This document shows, piece after piece, positions 55,763-63,970 of a stretch of DNA of 64,000 nucleotides; the first letter of the stretch is position 1, and each line of letters starts with the position of its first letter. The position numbers and the translations under genes were made by a program. Source of the stretch: Bacteroidales bacterium. GTDB lineage: Bacteria; Bacteroidota; Bacteroidia; Bacteroidales; UBA932. Under the pieces are notes generated by a model. That model made no database searches and was not told the origin of the DNA. It saw only the letters and a program-made list of their open reading frames with translations. The stretch lies in NCBI GenBank assembly GCA_017546605.1, contig JAFYSH010000022.1, positions 62,001 through 126,000 on the forward strand, written 5' to 3'.

Positions 55763-56681
55763 TAACTATTAAGGGCTCTTTTATTTTACGATAGGAAGCA
55801 CCAAATATTCCAATAGCATTCTTTACATTCGTATAGGTGGAATTGGGGTCATATAGGCTAGTAAAATCATTTTGCTCCTCATGCTCCAACTTTAACTCAA
55901 GCGAAACGACATCCTTCAAGTAGCGGTCGTAGTCCTCCGATACAGACTCAAAAACTACTCTGGGGGCATATTGACTTGCCGTACTCCAGCTATAAAAGTC
56001 TGGAAATACAGACAATTCAAAATAGGTAAAGTTTCGAACCGCATCATAAGACACCATCGGGGAGTCGGTTGACATGTTAATTTCATAACGGAGGTACCTC
56101 CAATGCTTCTGCCCTCCCTCAAAACCGAGTAATGCAACCTCATTGAAGGGATCGGAGAAACCATCCGTTTCGCAGATGTACAAAGACTGAAAATAACCGT
56201 CCTCCCGCAAATTGTAACTTTGGCCATAAACCCACAAATAAAGAGGAATACATACCGTCTCAAATTTATAAGTGTATCGTCTCATACTGGCACGATCGAC
56301 AAAATTCTCCGCACAAGGGTATTGGGTCGATGCAGTAATTTCTGGACAACCGTCCAGTACTACCCTCAAATTATACCTTGTCCCAAACTCGGGCCAAAAA
56401 TATGATTCATAACGACCATCCCCTATGCTGTCAAAAGCATAGGTTCTGCGTATTGTTCCATCAGGATTCTCTTCCTCAACCCATACTTTTGCGTGATCGA
56501 TGGGAGGCATATGATCTTCTGATAAATAAGATGAATAACACAAGTCAATCACCTGCCTTGGCTCATTGATCAATACTGCATGCACCACAACAAACTGCTT
56601 CCGCGGATCCAAATCCAAAACTGCTGTACACGACACCAATAAAGACGCCACTGCGAAACAGAACAACCTTTTTATACTCAT
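55755..56681 (-). CDS. DUF4249-family lipoprotein, copy A
   Basis: A 308-aa lipoprotein (ATG 56681, MSIKRLFCF; lipobox LLVSC). DUF4249 features are the TAVLDLDPRKQFVVVHAVL start, the SSYLSEDHMPPIDHAKVWVEEENPDG block, and a C-terminal part ending DFTSLYDPNSTYTNVKNAIGIFGASYR. The copy at 57692-58672 matches it over its length. DUF4249 proteins are usually encoded beside TonB-dependent receptors with a carboxypeptidase-like domain and may act as surface partners of the receptor. The frame is open to 56705, but the internal Met gives a cleaner signal peptide. Confidence 0.85.
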   Translation of the reverse strand: MSIKRLFCFAVASLLVSCTAVLDLDPRKQFVVVHAVLINEPRQVIDLCYSSYLSEDHMPPIDHAKVWVEEENPDGTIRRTYAFDSIGDGRYESYFWPEFGTRYNLRVVLDGCPEITASTQYPCAENFVDRASMRRYTYKFETVCIPLYLWVYGQSYNLREDGYFQSLYICETDGFSDPFNEVALLGFEGGQKHWRYLRYEINMSTDSPMVSYDAVRNFTYFELSVFPDFYSWSTASQYAPRVVFESVSEDYDRYLKDVVSLELKLEHEEQNDFTSLYDPNSTYTNVKNAIGIFGASYRKIKEPLIVNE

Positions 56682-56799
56682 AATTATAACTATGATAATC
56701 CCCAAATTACGTCTGCTCCTTCAACTACTGTGCCAGTCCTCCTTTTGTTGCCACTAAAACATATCGCTTAAAACCAATCAATTAATATTATCAAAGTTG

Positions 56800-57705
56800 T
56801 CAAAAATACTCAGAATCCCACTCATTCAATAACATCCAATCCGGAAAAAGTCGTATTTCGAACGACGTTTCCACATATGGAGGCCTTGAGTACCAATACA
56901 TCACAATCTGTTCTAAATGAGGATATATCCGAATAACAACCTCCGGACTGGCGGTATCAATATCTGACCGATAGCTCCTTAGCTCATTGGATAAAGGATC
57001 AACCTCATTGTATCCAAAAATTATTTTTGAGTCAGGAGAATATTCCCCTATATGAAGATTCATCATGGCAAGAGGATGTGTACCAGATTGCCCTGCTTTG
57101 ATATTGAATTGAACATAGGAATTGGGATAAAATACACCTTCCCTTAAAACTATTTCTATTGGCTCTAGATTAAAATGTTTTCCCCGGATCTGAGAAAAGT
57201 CTTCAAATACCGACACTACAACCAACTCGCTCCGAAAGGGTTTGGCAATACATCCATAAAGCGAATTGTATATCCCCGACAAATTGTATTCTATATCGAT
57301 TGTCTGAGGGACCCTACCTTCTTTAATCTTCAAACTGGGCCTCTCATTCTCTGGCAAGAAATAAACATCAACCGCATCTCCATGTACAACAACTCTTTCC
57401 GCAATAATTTCATCCTCTGTGTCTCCAACAACACTAGGGAACCCCAAATTAGCAGGTTGAGGAAGATGCAATACACAATTTTGCAAATCTTCCGAGAGCA
57501 TTATTGTCGGAAAAATTCTCATCACCGTATCAGATGTCCCCGGATAATAAAAATAACCGATAAGGGATTCCACTTCCAGAAGATCTTCCACACTCAAAAT
57601 TACCGTATTACTCAACTGCTCCTCACGACCGGGTTTCTCCAGATTTGACAATGACTCGCAAGAGTACAGCAAAAATGAGAGTAATATTATGCTACTGATT
57701 CTCAT
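56800..57705 (-). CDS. Uncharacterised lipoprotein, copy B
   Basis: A 301-aa lipoprotein with a signal peptide ending in the lipobox SFLLYSC. It has no recognisable domain. The C-terminal part (VVIRIYPHLEQIVMYWYSRPPYVETSFEIRLFPDW) parallels the other uncharacterised lipoprotein at 54782-55762, and both follow a DUF4249 gene with a short overlap (14 bases here). The 118-base gap downstream separates the two DUF4249-lipoprotein pairs and holds no gene that I can support. Confidence 0.7.
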   Translation of the reverse strand: MRISSIILLSFLLYSCESLSNLEKPGREEQLSNTVILSVEDLLEVESLIGYFYYPGTSDTVMRIFPTIMLSEDLQNCVLHLPQPANLGFPSVVGDTEDEIIAERVVVHGDAVDVYFLPENERPSLKIKEGRVPQTIDIEYNLSGIYNSLYGCIAKPFRSELVVVSVFEDFSQIRGKHFNLEPIEIVLREGVFYPNSYVQFNIKAGQSGTHPLAMMNLHIGEYSPDSKIIFGYNEVDPLSNELRSYRSDIDTASPEVVIRIYPHLEQIVMYWYSRPPYVETSFEIRLFPDWMLLNEWDSEYF

Positions 57706-58672
57706 ATCCTATTTCTTGGTAATTATTCCACAGCAGGGACAGTTTGCTTCTATACACCGCACCGAATATCCCGATTCCACCTTCAATATTAGAAAAAGCA
57801 TTTTCCAAATCATACAGATTTGTAAGATCTTGCTTCTCTGATTTCTGCAACAATATTACTGATTTCAAGTAAGCATCATACTCCTCTGACACTGAATCAA
57901 AAACAACATATGATTTTGAATGAGGAAGTCCTGTTTCTGTAATTGTAAAGATTGGTACAGCTGTAATCCAAAAATCAGATGACTCATACAATTGTGGAAT
58001 CTTCTTAACACCAATCTCATACCGCAAATATCCTTGACTTAGCAATTCGTCTCCGTGGTATTCACAGACAATCCTATTCTTATATTCTGGAACATCCTTA
58101 ACAAACAAATCTGAATAATTGAAAGGGTCAAGAATCTCTTCAGACGACAAATAGCGCCTCGATCCGTAGATATAGTTGGAAACTTGTTCTTTTCCGAGTT
58201 TGTCCGAATAGTCCATACCATATATCCACAAATATAAAGGTATATAAGCCGTTCTAAAGCTGTATGAATATCCCTCAGGACGTAAATTCAAGAGATTTTC
58301 CTGAGCTGGAAATAGAGTCGTTCCGGAAAGTCTTCTCCCATCTTGCAACTCAATTTCCAAATGATATCGACTCCCGAATTTGGGAGTAAAATTAGATTCA
58401 TAATATCCGTTTCCGAGCTCTTTGAAGTTATATTTTATAGCAACTGGATCATTTCGGTTCTCTTCTTCCACCCACACCCGTGCATTCTCCACCGGAGGCA
58501 TATAATCCTCCGATAAATAAGATGTATAACGTAATTCCACCACCTGCTTCATCGTATTTTCCAAAATACCATACACCACAACTCGCTGTGCTCTAGGATC
58601 CAAATCCAAAACGTCCGTACAAGATTGCAGCATACAAACGACCCAAAACAACAATAGTATCCTACCACTCAT
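57692..58672 (-). CDS. DUF4249-family lipoprotein, copy B
   Basis: A 326-aa lipoprotein (MSGRILLLFWVVCMLQSC lipobox) clearly paralogous to the DUF4249 copy at 55755-56681: both share DVLDLDPR, YTSYLSEDYMPP/SSYLSEDHMPP, ARVWVEEEN/AKVWVEEEN, YESNF/YESYF, IPLYLW(I/V)YG and a C-terminal GIGIFGAVYR/AIGIFGASYR. The two have diverged enough that this is not a very recent duplication. It starts one base after the C10 protease gene and overlaps the next gene by 14 bases. It probably binds or presents a ligand at the cell surface. Confidence 0.85.
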   Translation of the reverse strand: MSGRILLLFWVVCMLQSCTDVLDLDPRAQRVVVYGILENTMKQVVELRYTSYLSEDYMPPVENARVWVEEENRNDPVAIKYNFKELGNGYYESNFTPKFGSRYHLEIELQDGRRLSGTTLFPAQENLLNLRPEGYSYSFRTAYIPLYLWIYGMDYSDKLGKEQVSNYIYGSRRYLSSEEILDPFNYSDLFVKDVPEYKNRIVCEYHGDELLSQGYLRYEIGVKKIPQLYESSDFWITAVPIFTITETGLPHSKSYVVFDSVSEEYDAYLKSVILLQKSEKQDLTNLYDLENAFSNIEGGIGIFGAVYRSKLSLLWNNYQEIGYENQ

Positions 58673-58673
58673 C

Positions 58674-60055
58674 TTAAAGCACCTCCATAGCTATGGGTCT
58701 AATATTAACAATATCATCTCGCGTCCTATTATACCTGATAGTTGCGTCATGATAGAAGCCATTCAAACCAAGGGTATTCTCTCCCCAATTCATATGATAT
58801 CTCGTTCTATTTGTTGATGTTGAATAACTATCGGCGGTTTCGTATGTTAGAGGACTAAAATAAGATAATACTTTTAACTCATAACGGAAACTGGATGTTT
58901 CAGAATTGTATCCATCACAAACCCATGCGTGAGCTATATTATTATCATCCTCACCCTGCATATAAACCGGCCGTCCGTTTACAAGCGACGTATACACCTG
59001 TTGTGTATTATGAGAAGTTTGTGTTCTGAGATACCCCTTTGTTGATAAATATCTCATTGCATCATCAATCTCAATAGATGTTCCTGTTGTTCCGAACCTT
59101 GCCTCCATTTCAATTGCTACGTTTTCTATAAATGTTTTTCTATCCGCAGCCTGTGTAAATACCAGATCCCAATGGATGGTCGCAGGATGCCTATGATAAG
59201 CCATAATTTGAGCAATAGCTAATGGCCCACAACCCGTCCAAACATACTGCCTATGAAAATAGAAACAATGTTGCGACCACGAAGTTGTCAACAGTGGTCC
59301 AATCTGAGAACTAAAATCCTGCCGCTGCTCCAAGATTACACAATTATCCAAATAATCATAGTTATGATTAGATAGTTCACTTGCTATTTCCACAAATCTA
59401 TTATATACATCTTCCGGCAAATTATTAGGACATTGCCCAAGAAAATAATAATTATATCCTTCAGCTTCCCACTCGGCGATACTCGACTCTACTAAGTCCA
59501 ATAACTCATCATTAGTTGATTTTGTCATAGTTATAGTAGACATTGAGATTTCTTCAAAATGATACCACTGACTACGAACATGTTGAATATAACTAGAATC
59601 TTGGGAGTCACTCTGCTCTATCTCTGCTCTATATGTCTCATAGAACAAAGACGCTCCACTTTGTGCGATTACCTCCGGATTATATTCCCCATATTCTACA
59701 TCAACCAATATGGGATAGTAATTCTTAGTTGAAGAAACAACTGTATATCCTTTATAATCGGAATATTGTACCACGTACACAGCGCCCTTCCTAGAGAATT
59801 ACAAATTGAATCTACAGACTCCACTTCCCCTTCTATCCTATTCATTTTAACAGTAGTGCCGAAACGTTCAATACAAGCAACAATAGCTGCTTCCTTTGGA
59901 GTAATACGAAGAGACATTGGAGATATGCCCAACCTTTCTTCTTGATGATTCTCTTGTCCTTCTGCGTAAGAAGGGATTAGAGTACAGCCATTTTTACTAC
60001 AAGATAATACAAGGAGCACTCCTCCCAATAAAATATACATAAAAGCGTTTCTCAT
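58674..60055 (-). pseudogene. C10 (streptopain-like) cysteine protease lipoprotein, frameshifted
   Basis: A lipoprotein signal peptide (MRNAFMYILLGGVLLVLSC from 60055) and the start of a streptopain-type inhibitory propeptide (ITPKEAAIVACIERF) are read in one frame. The rest of the propeptide (YVVQYSDYKGYTVVSSTKNYYPIL) and the protease domain are read in another, with the switch near 59780-59790; one missing base would restore continuity. The catalytic domain looks intact: nucleophile Cys in WTGCGPLAIAQIMAYH (codon 59229-59231), His in IAHAWVCDG, and the Asn-Trp in HMNWGENTLGLNGFY. It may be a recent pseudogene, phase-variable or a sequencing error. Confidence 0.8.
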
Positions 60056-60140
60056 AACATTGATATTGTTAATTGTCAATACTCAACACAATAAGTGCAA
60101 ATCAAGAAATGCACTCTGCTTATAAAACGGACAGGTATCC

Positions 60141-60189
60141 GAAATACTTCCAAGAATTAAAAAAAACTTATAAATTGCGGAAGTATTTC
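60141..60189. promoter_or_regulatory. 11-bp inverted repeat in divergent regulatory region
   Basis: GAAATACTTCC (60141-60151) and its exact complement GGAAGTATTTC (60179-60189) flank a 27-base AT-rich spacer, with half-site centres 38 bases apart. The element lies between the C10 protease gene (start 60055) and the sigma gene (start 60220). It may be an operator or a shared promoter element for the two divergent units. Confidence 0.55.
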
Positions 60190-60219
60190 ACTCTTCCTCC
60201 GTTATAGATATCGGTTACA

Positions 60220-60786
60220 TTGAAGAAATTAGTCCACACAGACCCTGATTGGGAGCAAATTCAAAAATGCTCACAAGGAGATAATGATGAAATCGAACGT
60301 CTATACCTTCGATTCGCACCCATTATCTTCGCAATCGGCATGCGCTATTTTCAAAACCAAGAGGTAGCCCAGGACCTGACTCACGATTGTTTTATTAAGA
60401 TCCTAGAAAAATTGCATCGATACAAGCCCAATGGATCATTTTATGGCTGGGTTAAACGAATATGTATCAATCAGATCATTGACCAAATCCGCAAAGAAAA
60501 AAAATTCAAACATATAGAGAAGCTCAATGATGAAGACCTCCTTTGGATAGAAGAATCTCATCAGGAAAAAAGTCCTCCAACAAAAATCCAACTTGACAGA
60601 TTCATTGCCAGATTACCCGAACAGAAACGCATCATTTTCAACTTATACTACATAGAACAACTATCACACAGAGATATTGCCAAACAACTAGGCATCAAAG
60701 AAAAAACATCCTCTTCGCTACTATACAAAGCACGACAACTATTAACTAAATGGATACAAGATGAACAATTGGAAAAAGACTATTAG
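60220..60786 (+). CDS. ECF-type RNA polymerase sigma factor
   Basis: A 188-aa ECF sigma factor. Region 2 lies at about residues 22-95 (FAPIIFAIGMRYFQN, AQDLTHDCFIKILEKLHRY, FYGWVKRICINQIIDQIRKEKK) and region 4 at about 122-180 (RLPEQKRIIFNLYYIEQLSHRDIAKQLGIKEKTSSSLLYKARQ), with the expected helix-turn-helix. The start is TTG 60220, as the nearest upstream in-frame codon set contains a stop (60205). The following gene begins 26 bases before its stop, so a co-translated anti-sigma partner is likely. It is divergent from the C10/receptor operon, its probable target. Confidence 0.9.
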   Translation: MKKLVHTDPDWEQIQKCSQGDNDEIERLYLRFAPIIFAIGMRYFQNQEVAQDLTHDCFIKILEKLHRYKPNGSFYGWVKRICINQIIDQIRKEKKFKHIEKLNDEDLLWIEESHQEKSPPTKIQLDRFIARLPEQKRIIFNLYYIEQLSHRDIAKQLGIKEKTSSSLLYKARQLLTKWIQDEQLEKDY

Positions 60787-61822
60787 TTCTATGTATGAGG
60801 GAGATACCCTGAACCTTCCTAAGGGGGATTTTTCTGCCTTTCGGAACAAATACAGAATCCATCAACGCAAGCAGTCCACAAAAAAGAGGAATACTAGAAC
60901 CTTCTGCATATTGGTTGGTTCTGCTGCTATACTCATCATTAGTCTCATCATAACTTCACCGAAAAACAACATCAATCAAAGACGTCACTTAACTCCTTCT
61001 CTCAACCTTGCTCAGGCAAAAATTTCCCTTCCAAGCCCAGTCATCCAGATACACCAGTTAAAACAAAACAAAGCCCAAACAAAGCAATCCATACCACAAA
61101 TAGAGGTAAAGCAATCCGCCCATCCAACTGATTTCTCGTCCAACTCCAGCAGCCAACACTCGGATAAAACACTCGTAGCATCTGACACAAGCCTCTATAC
61201 CGAGAGGGAATTGATAGAGATCTTCACAGACGAAGTTGTCCCGGAATCACGCAAACTGCAAATAGACCTCCTGTTCAACAACAACATTACTACCTCTGAA
61301 TCCGGCAATATCAAACCGCAACACGGAGCGAACACCTCTGAAGAGATAACATCGCCTCAAGAAGTCATCGAGTATCCCACTATTCGGATTGGCGCAAGAA
61401 TTCAGTTCTGGAAACAGAATAGATGGTCCCTCTGTACTGGCATTGTATACTCCCTCTTGCGGAGTAGTACCTTTATAAATGAACAACTATACAGCAATCA
61501 CGTATCACACTACATTGGAATTCCGCTACAAATTTCCTATCTCATATATGATGGAACCAATTCTGAACTATACACAAATGCAGGGGGGCTTGTCCAATAC
61601 TGTATAGGCTCAAACTTGCGAGGAATATCTAACAACACACGAGGAACAAACTTCGTGATCAGTTCCCAAATTGGAATTGGCTACTCACACCAACTTGGAG
61701 AATCCATCGCAATATACATAGAACCTTCGGCAGAACTAATTCTTGGAGAATTGCCCCAAATCTATGAATCAAAAGGAAGATTTTCATTAAACCTGGAGAT
61801 TGGTTGCAGATTTCTTCTATGA
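60761..61822 (+). CDS. Putative anti-sigma protein fused to a beta-barrel-like domain
   Basis: A 353-aa protein: a cytoplasmic N-terminus of about 45 residues, one transmembrane helix (about 47-65), a Gln/Ser/Thr-rich low-complexity periplasmic linker (about 70-200) and a C-terminal domain (about 205-353) with alternating amphipathic strands (YPTIRIGARIQFW, WSLCTGIVYSLL, YIGIPLQISYLIY, SLNLEIGCRFLL) like small outer-membrane beta-barrels. It overlaps the sigma gene by 26 bases. I infer a single polypeptide that spans from cytoplasm to outer membrane and controls the sigma factor. It shows no zinc-finger ZAS motif. Confidence 0.65.
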   Translation: MNNWKKTISSMYEGDTLNLPKGDFSAFRNKYRIHQRKQSTKKRNTRTFCILVGSAAILIISLIITSPKNNINQRRHLTPSLNLAQAKISLPSPVIQIHQLKQNKAQTKQSIPQIEVKQSAHPTDFSSNSSSQHSDKTLVASDTSLYTERELIEIFTDEVVPESRKLQIDLLFNNNITTSESGNIKPQHGANTSEEITSPQEVIEYPTIRIGARIQFWKQNRWSLCTGIVYSLLRSSTFINEQLYSNHVSHYIGIPLQISYLIYDGTNSELYTNAGGLVQYCIGSNLRGISNNTRGTNFVISSQIGIGYSHQLGESIAIYIEPSAELILGELPQIYESKGRFSLNLEIGCRFLL

Positions 61823-61823
61823 A

Positions 61824-61860
61824 AAACGGCCCCTGCTTTTATGCAAGGGCCGTTTCTATT
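61824..61860. terminator. Bidirectional intrinsic terminator
   Basis: AAACGGCCCCTGC (61824-61836) pairs with GCAAGGGCCGTTT (61843-61855) with one mismatch around a six-base loop and is followed by a T-rich tail. It lies between the convergent sigma operon and the DUF6029 gene. Confidence 0.85.
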
Positions 61861-61876
61861 TATAAAGTATACCGGA

Positions 61877-63466
61877 CTACAACGTAACGATCATCGAAAG
61901 GTTCGCTCCAGTATAAGCCGGAGTCATACGGCATACACCACCTGAGCACAAATAGCCTTCTTTAAAGCGGCCGAAGTTCATTGCAAAACGAACTTTGGAA
62001 TACGTGTAACTGATATTTCCGTTGATATAGTGGGTCTTGGTATCACCATAGTTCCACATATCTTGTACAGAAACACTCCACTTGGGAGCTACGTTGAATT
62101 CCAACAAAGCAGCAGCCCAGTTCTTATGATCTTCCTTGGTAAAGAGGTGTTGGAGTTCCATACGAATTGAATGCTTGCGGGTCAACTTGTAGGTCATATC
62201 CGCAACAATTGTATGTGACTTCCACATCTCACCAGGAAGACCCTTACCCATTGTTTCCGGGTTCAAGGTTTGCCAGCTATAGAAGAGGATCGCCTTGAAA
62301 TCCTTGCTGAACCAACGCTCAGCATCAATGGTCAAATCGCGGTACATGAGCTTGCGTTCACTCATCATACCTGTCATCATATCGGGCAAAGAACCAAAGA
62401 AGTTTGAATAGTTCACGTGGACCTTCATACCTTTCACACCACCCAAAACAGTATTACGTTTGAAATTGTAATAGAAGTCTGCTTGACCTCCAATTTCATC
62501 GTTTTGAGCTGTATAGGGATTCATGGTAGCCAACATATAGGTGTGTTGTTGAGTCAATGCAGGCACGTAACGAATGGATGTGTACATCGCATTTTCTTGC
62601 GACTGCATCAAACCTTTCAATCCCGCATATTCTAACTTACGCAAGGTAACCAACGCACCATATCCCTTTCCGGAATAACCCAATTCCAATTGGATAGCTT
62701 CAGCTTGGTCTGCAGAGATTTCTGACATACCATAGAAACCAGGATCAATTTGACGGGTCATGTATTCTCCACGGAGTTGAAAACCGGCTACGCCGAAATT
62801 CAAACGGCCGGAATAACCGGTCTTATGGGGTTTCACACCATCCATCATAGACGGATCGTACTCATCTACCACACTGCCTTCCAATGCCAAGTCAATGGCA
62901 TTCATCTTAAACAAGCTGGACAATGACAAAGAAAGATCTGCTCCTGTAACTACAGAGCTGGTGTATTCTTTGATATCGCGAACGCGGCCATAAAGAGCTC
63001 TTACGGACAGATAATCCGCCGGACTATAAGCCACACGGATACCTTGCAAAGCATTGTTCACACCCAATGTACGATCTTCGTAAGTACGAAGCAACATACC
63101 GCTACCAAATTGCTCGTAAAGGCTACCAATGCGTACGTCCCAACCCTTGTCAATAAACGATGCATAAATGTCATAGCGCCAGAATTGATCGGTGCCATAC
63201 ATCATCGGGAAAAAGCCATTGATTGCAGGCAAGTAACCTTCAAACTGAAGACCTGCAGCAAAATTTCCTTGGCTATAATCCATCTTCAAGTAGTTGTTGG
63301 AACCAAAGCGGCTTTCCGGAGCAATCGCACCGGTTTTGGCATCATCTACATAGTAGGTGGTATTGGTTTCAAAGCCAGCAGAGAGGCTGCCTTTGTCATC
63401 TTGGGCAAAGGCAACTCCTGCAGCTAAAGCCATCAAGGGCAATAAGGAAATAAATTTTTTGAACAT
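61877..63466 (-). CDS. DUF6029-type outer-membrane beta-barrel protein
   Basis: A 529-aa exported protein with a signal peptide (MFKKFISLLPLMALAAGVAFA) followed by beta-barrel-like alternating strands throughout and many aromatic residues at strand ends. The early block SAGFETNTTYYVDDAKTG and the SNNYLKMDYSQGNFAAGLQFEGYLP region match the DUF6029 family known to me from Bacteroidales. Function unknown; the family occurs beside TlpA-type thioredoxins. It starts eight bases downstream of the thioredoxin gene, so the two are probably co-transcribed. Confidence 0.75.
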   Translation of the reverse strand: MFKKFISLLPLMALAAGVAFAQDDKGSLSAGFETNTTYYVDDAKTGAIAPESRFGSNNYLKMDYSQGNFAAGLQFEGYLPAINGFFPMMYGTDQFWRYDIYASFIDKGWDVRIGSLYEQFGSGMLLRTYEDRTLGVNNALQGIRVAYSPADYLSVRALYGRVRDIKEYTSSVVTGADLSLSLSSLFKMNAIDLALEGSVVDEYDPSMMDGVKPHKTGYSGRLNFGVAGFQLRGEYMTRQIDPGFYGMSEISADQAEAIQLELGYSGKGYGALVTLRKLEYAGLKGLMQSQENAMYTSIRYVPALTQQHTYMLATMNPYTAQNDEIGGQADFYYNFKRNTVLGGVKGMKVHVNYSNFFGSLPDMMTGMMSERKLMYRDLTIDAERWFSKDFKAILFYSWQTLNPETMGKGLPGEMWKSHTIVADMTYKLTRKHSIRMELQHLFTKEDHKNWAAALLEFNVAPKWSVSVQDMWNYGDTKTHYINGNISYTYSKVRFAMNFGRFKEGYLCSGGVCRMTPAYTGANLSMIVTL

Positions 63467-63474
63467 ATTCCTAA

Positions 63475-63963
63475 TTATTGCAACTTGAGAATTTCGTCAA
63501 ACAATTCCTCCTCGTTACCAGGAGTGTATCCAGTGTGTGTATAAACCACTTTACCATTTTTATCCAAAATAAATACGGTCGGTTGGGTTTGTACACTCAT
63601 AGCTCTACGCAAGTCTCCATTGGTATCCAACAGGAAGGTAAAATCGGACCAACCACGTCCGTTTACCATCGGAGCTACCTTCGCACTGGAACGAGCATCA
63701 TCGGTAGATACGGCAACTACTTTGAATTTTGCTTCTGCTTGCCAATCAGCATAAGCATCATTCAAAGCACCCAGTTCTTGAAGACAAGGCTTGCAAGTGG
63801 TGTACCAGAAAGAAAGGATCACCGGAACACCTTCGTTCAAGACATCTTGAATTTGGAAGGCTTGTCCTTCCAGTGTTGTTACTTCCACCTTGGGAAGTGC
63901 CTTTTGCGCAAACGCACTAAAGGAAACAAATGCAAGGGCTAACGCCAGAAAAAACTTTTTCAT
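63475..63963 (-). CDS. TlpA-like periplasmic thioredoxin-fold protein
   Basis: A 162-aa protein from ATG 63963 (MKKFFLALALAFVSFSAFAQ signal peptide; an ATG six codons earlier, at 63981, is less likely). A thioredoxin/AhpC-TSA fold spans about residues 25-160, with the active-site Cys pair in TTCKPC (about 54-59) and the cis-proline region QTQPTVFILDKNGKV. It should reduce or oxidise envelope disulfides. The upstream partial gene ends ten bases earlier. Confidence 0.88.
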   Translation of the reverse strand: MKKFFLALALAFVSFSAFAQKALPKVEVTTLEGQAFQIQDVLNEGVPVILSFWYTTCKPCLQELGALNDAYADWQAEAKFKVVAVSTDDARSSAKVAPMVNGRGWSDFTFLLDTNGDLRRAMSVQTQPTVFILDKNGKVVYTHTGYTPGNEEELFDEILKLQ

Positions 63964-63970
63964 GAGCAAA

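Noticed and set aside
56682..56799. Possible small gene or remnant between the two DUF4249 modules
   Set aside because: Only about 23 open codons on the minus strand (ending TAG) with no start or similarity; treated as an intergenic, perhaps promoter-bearing, gap.
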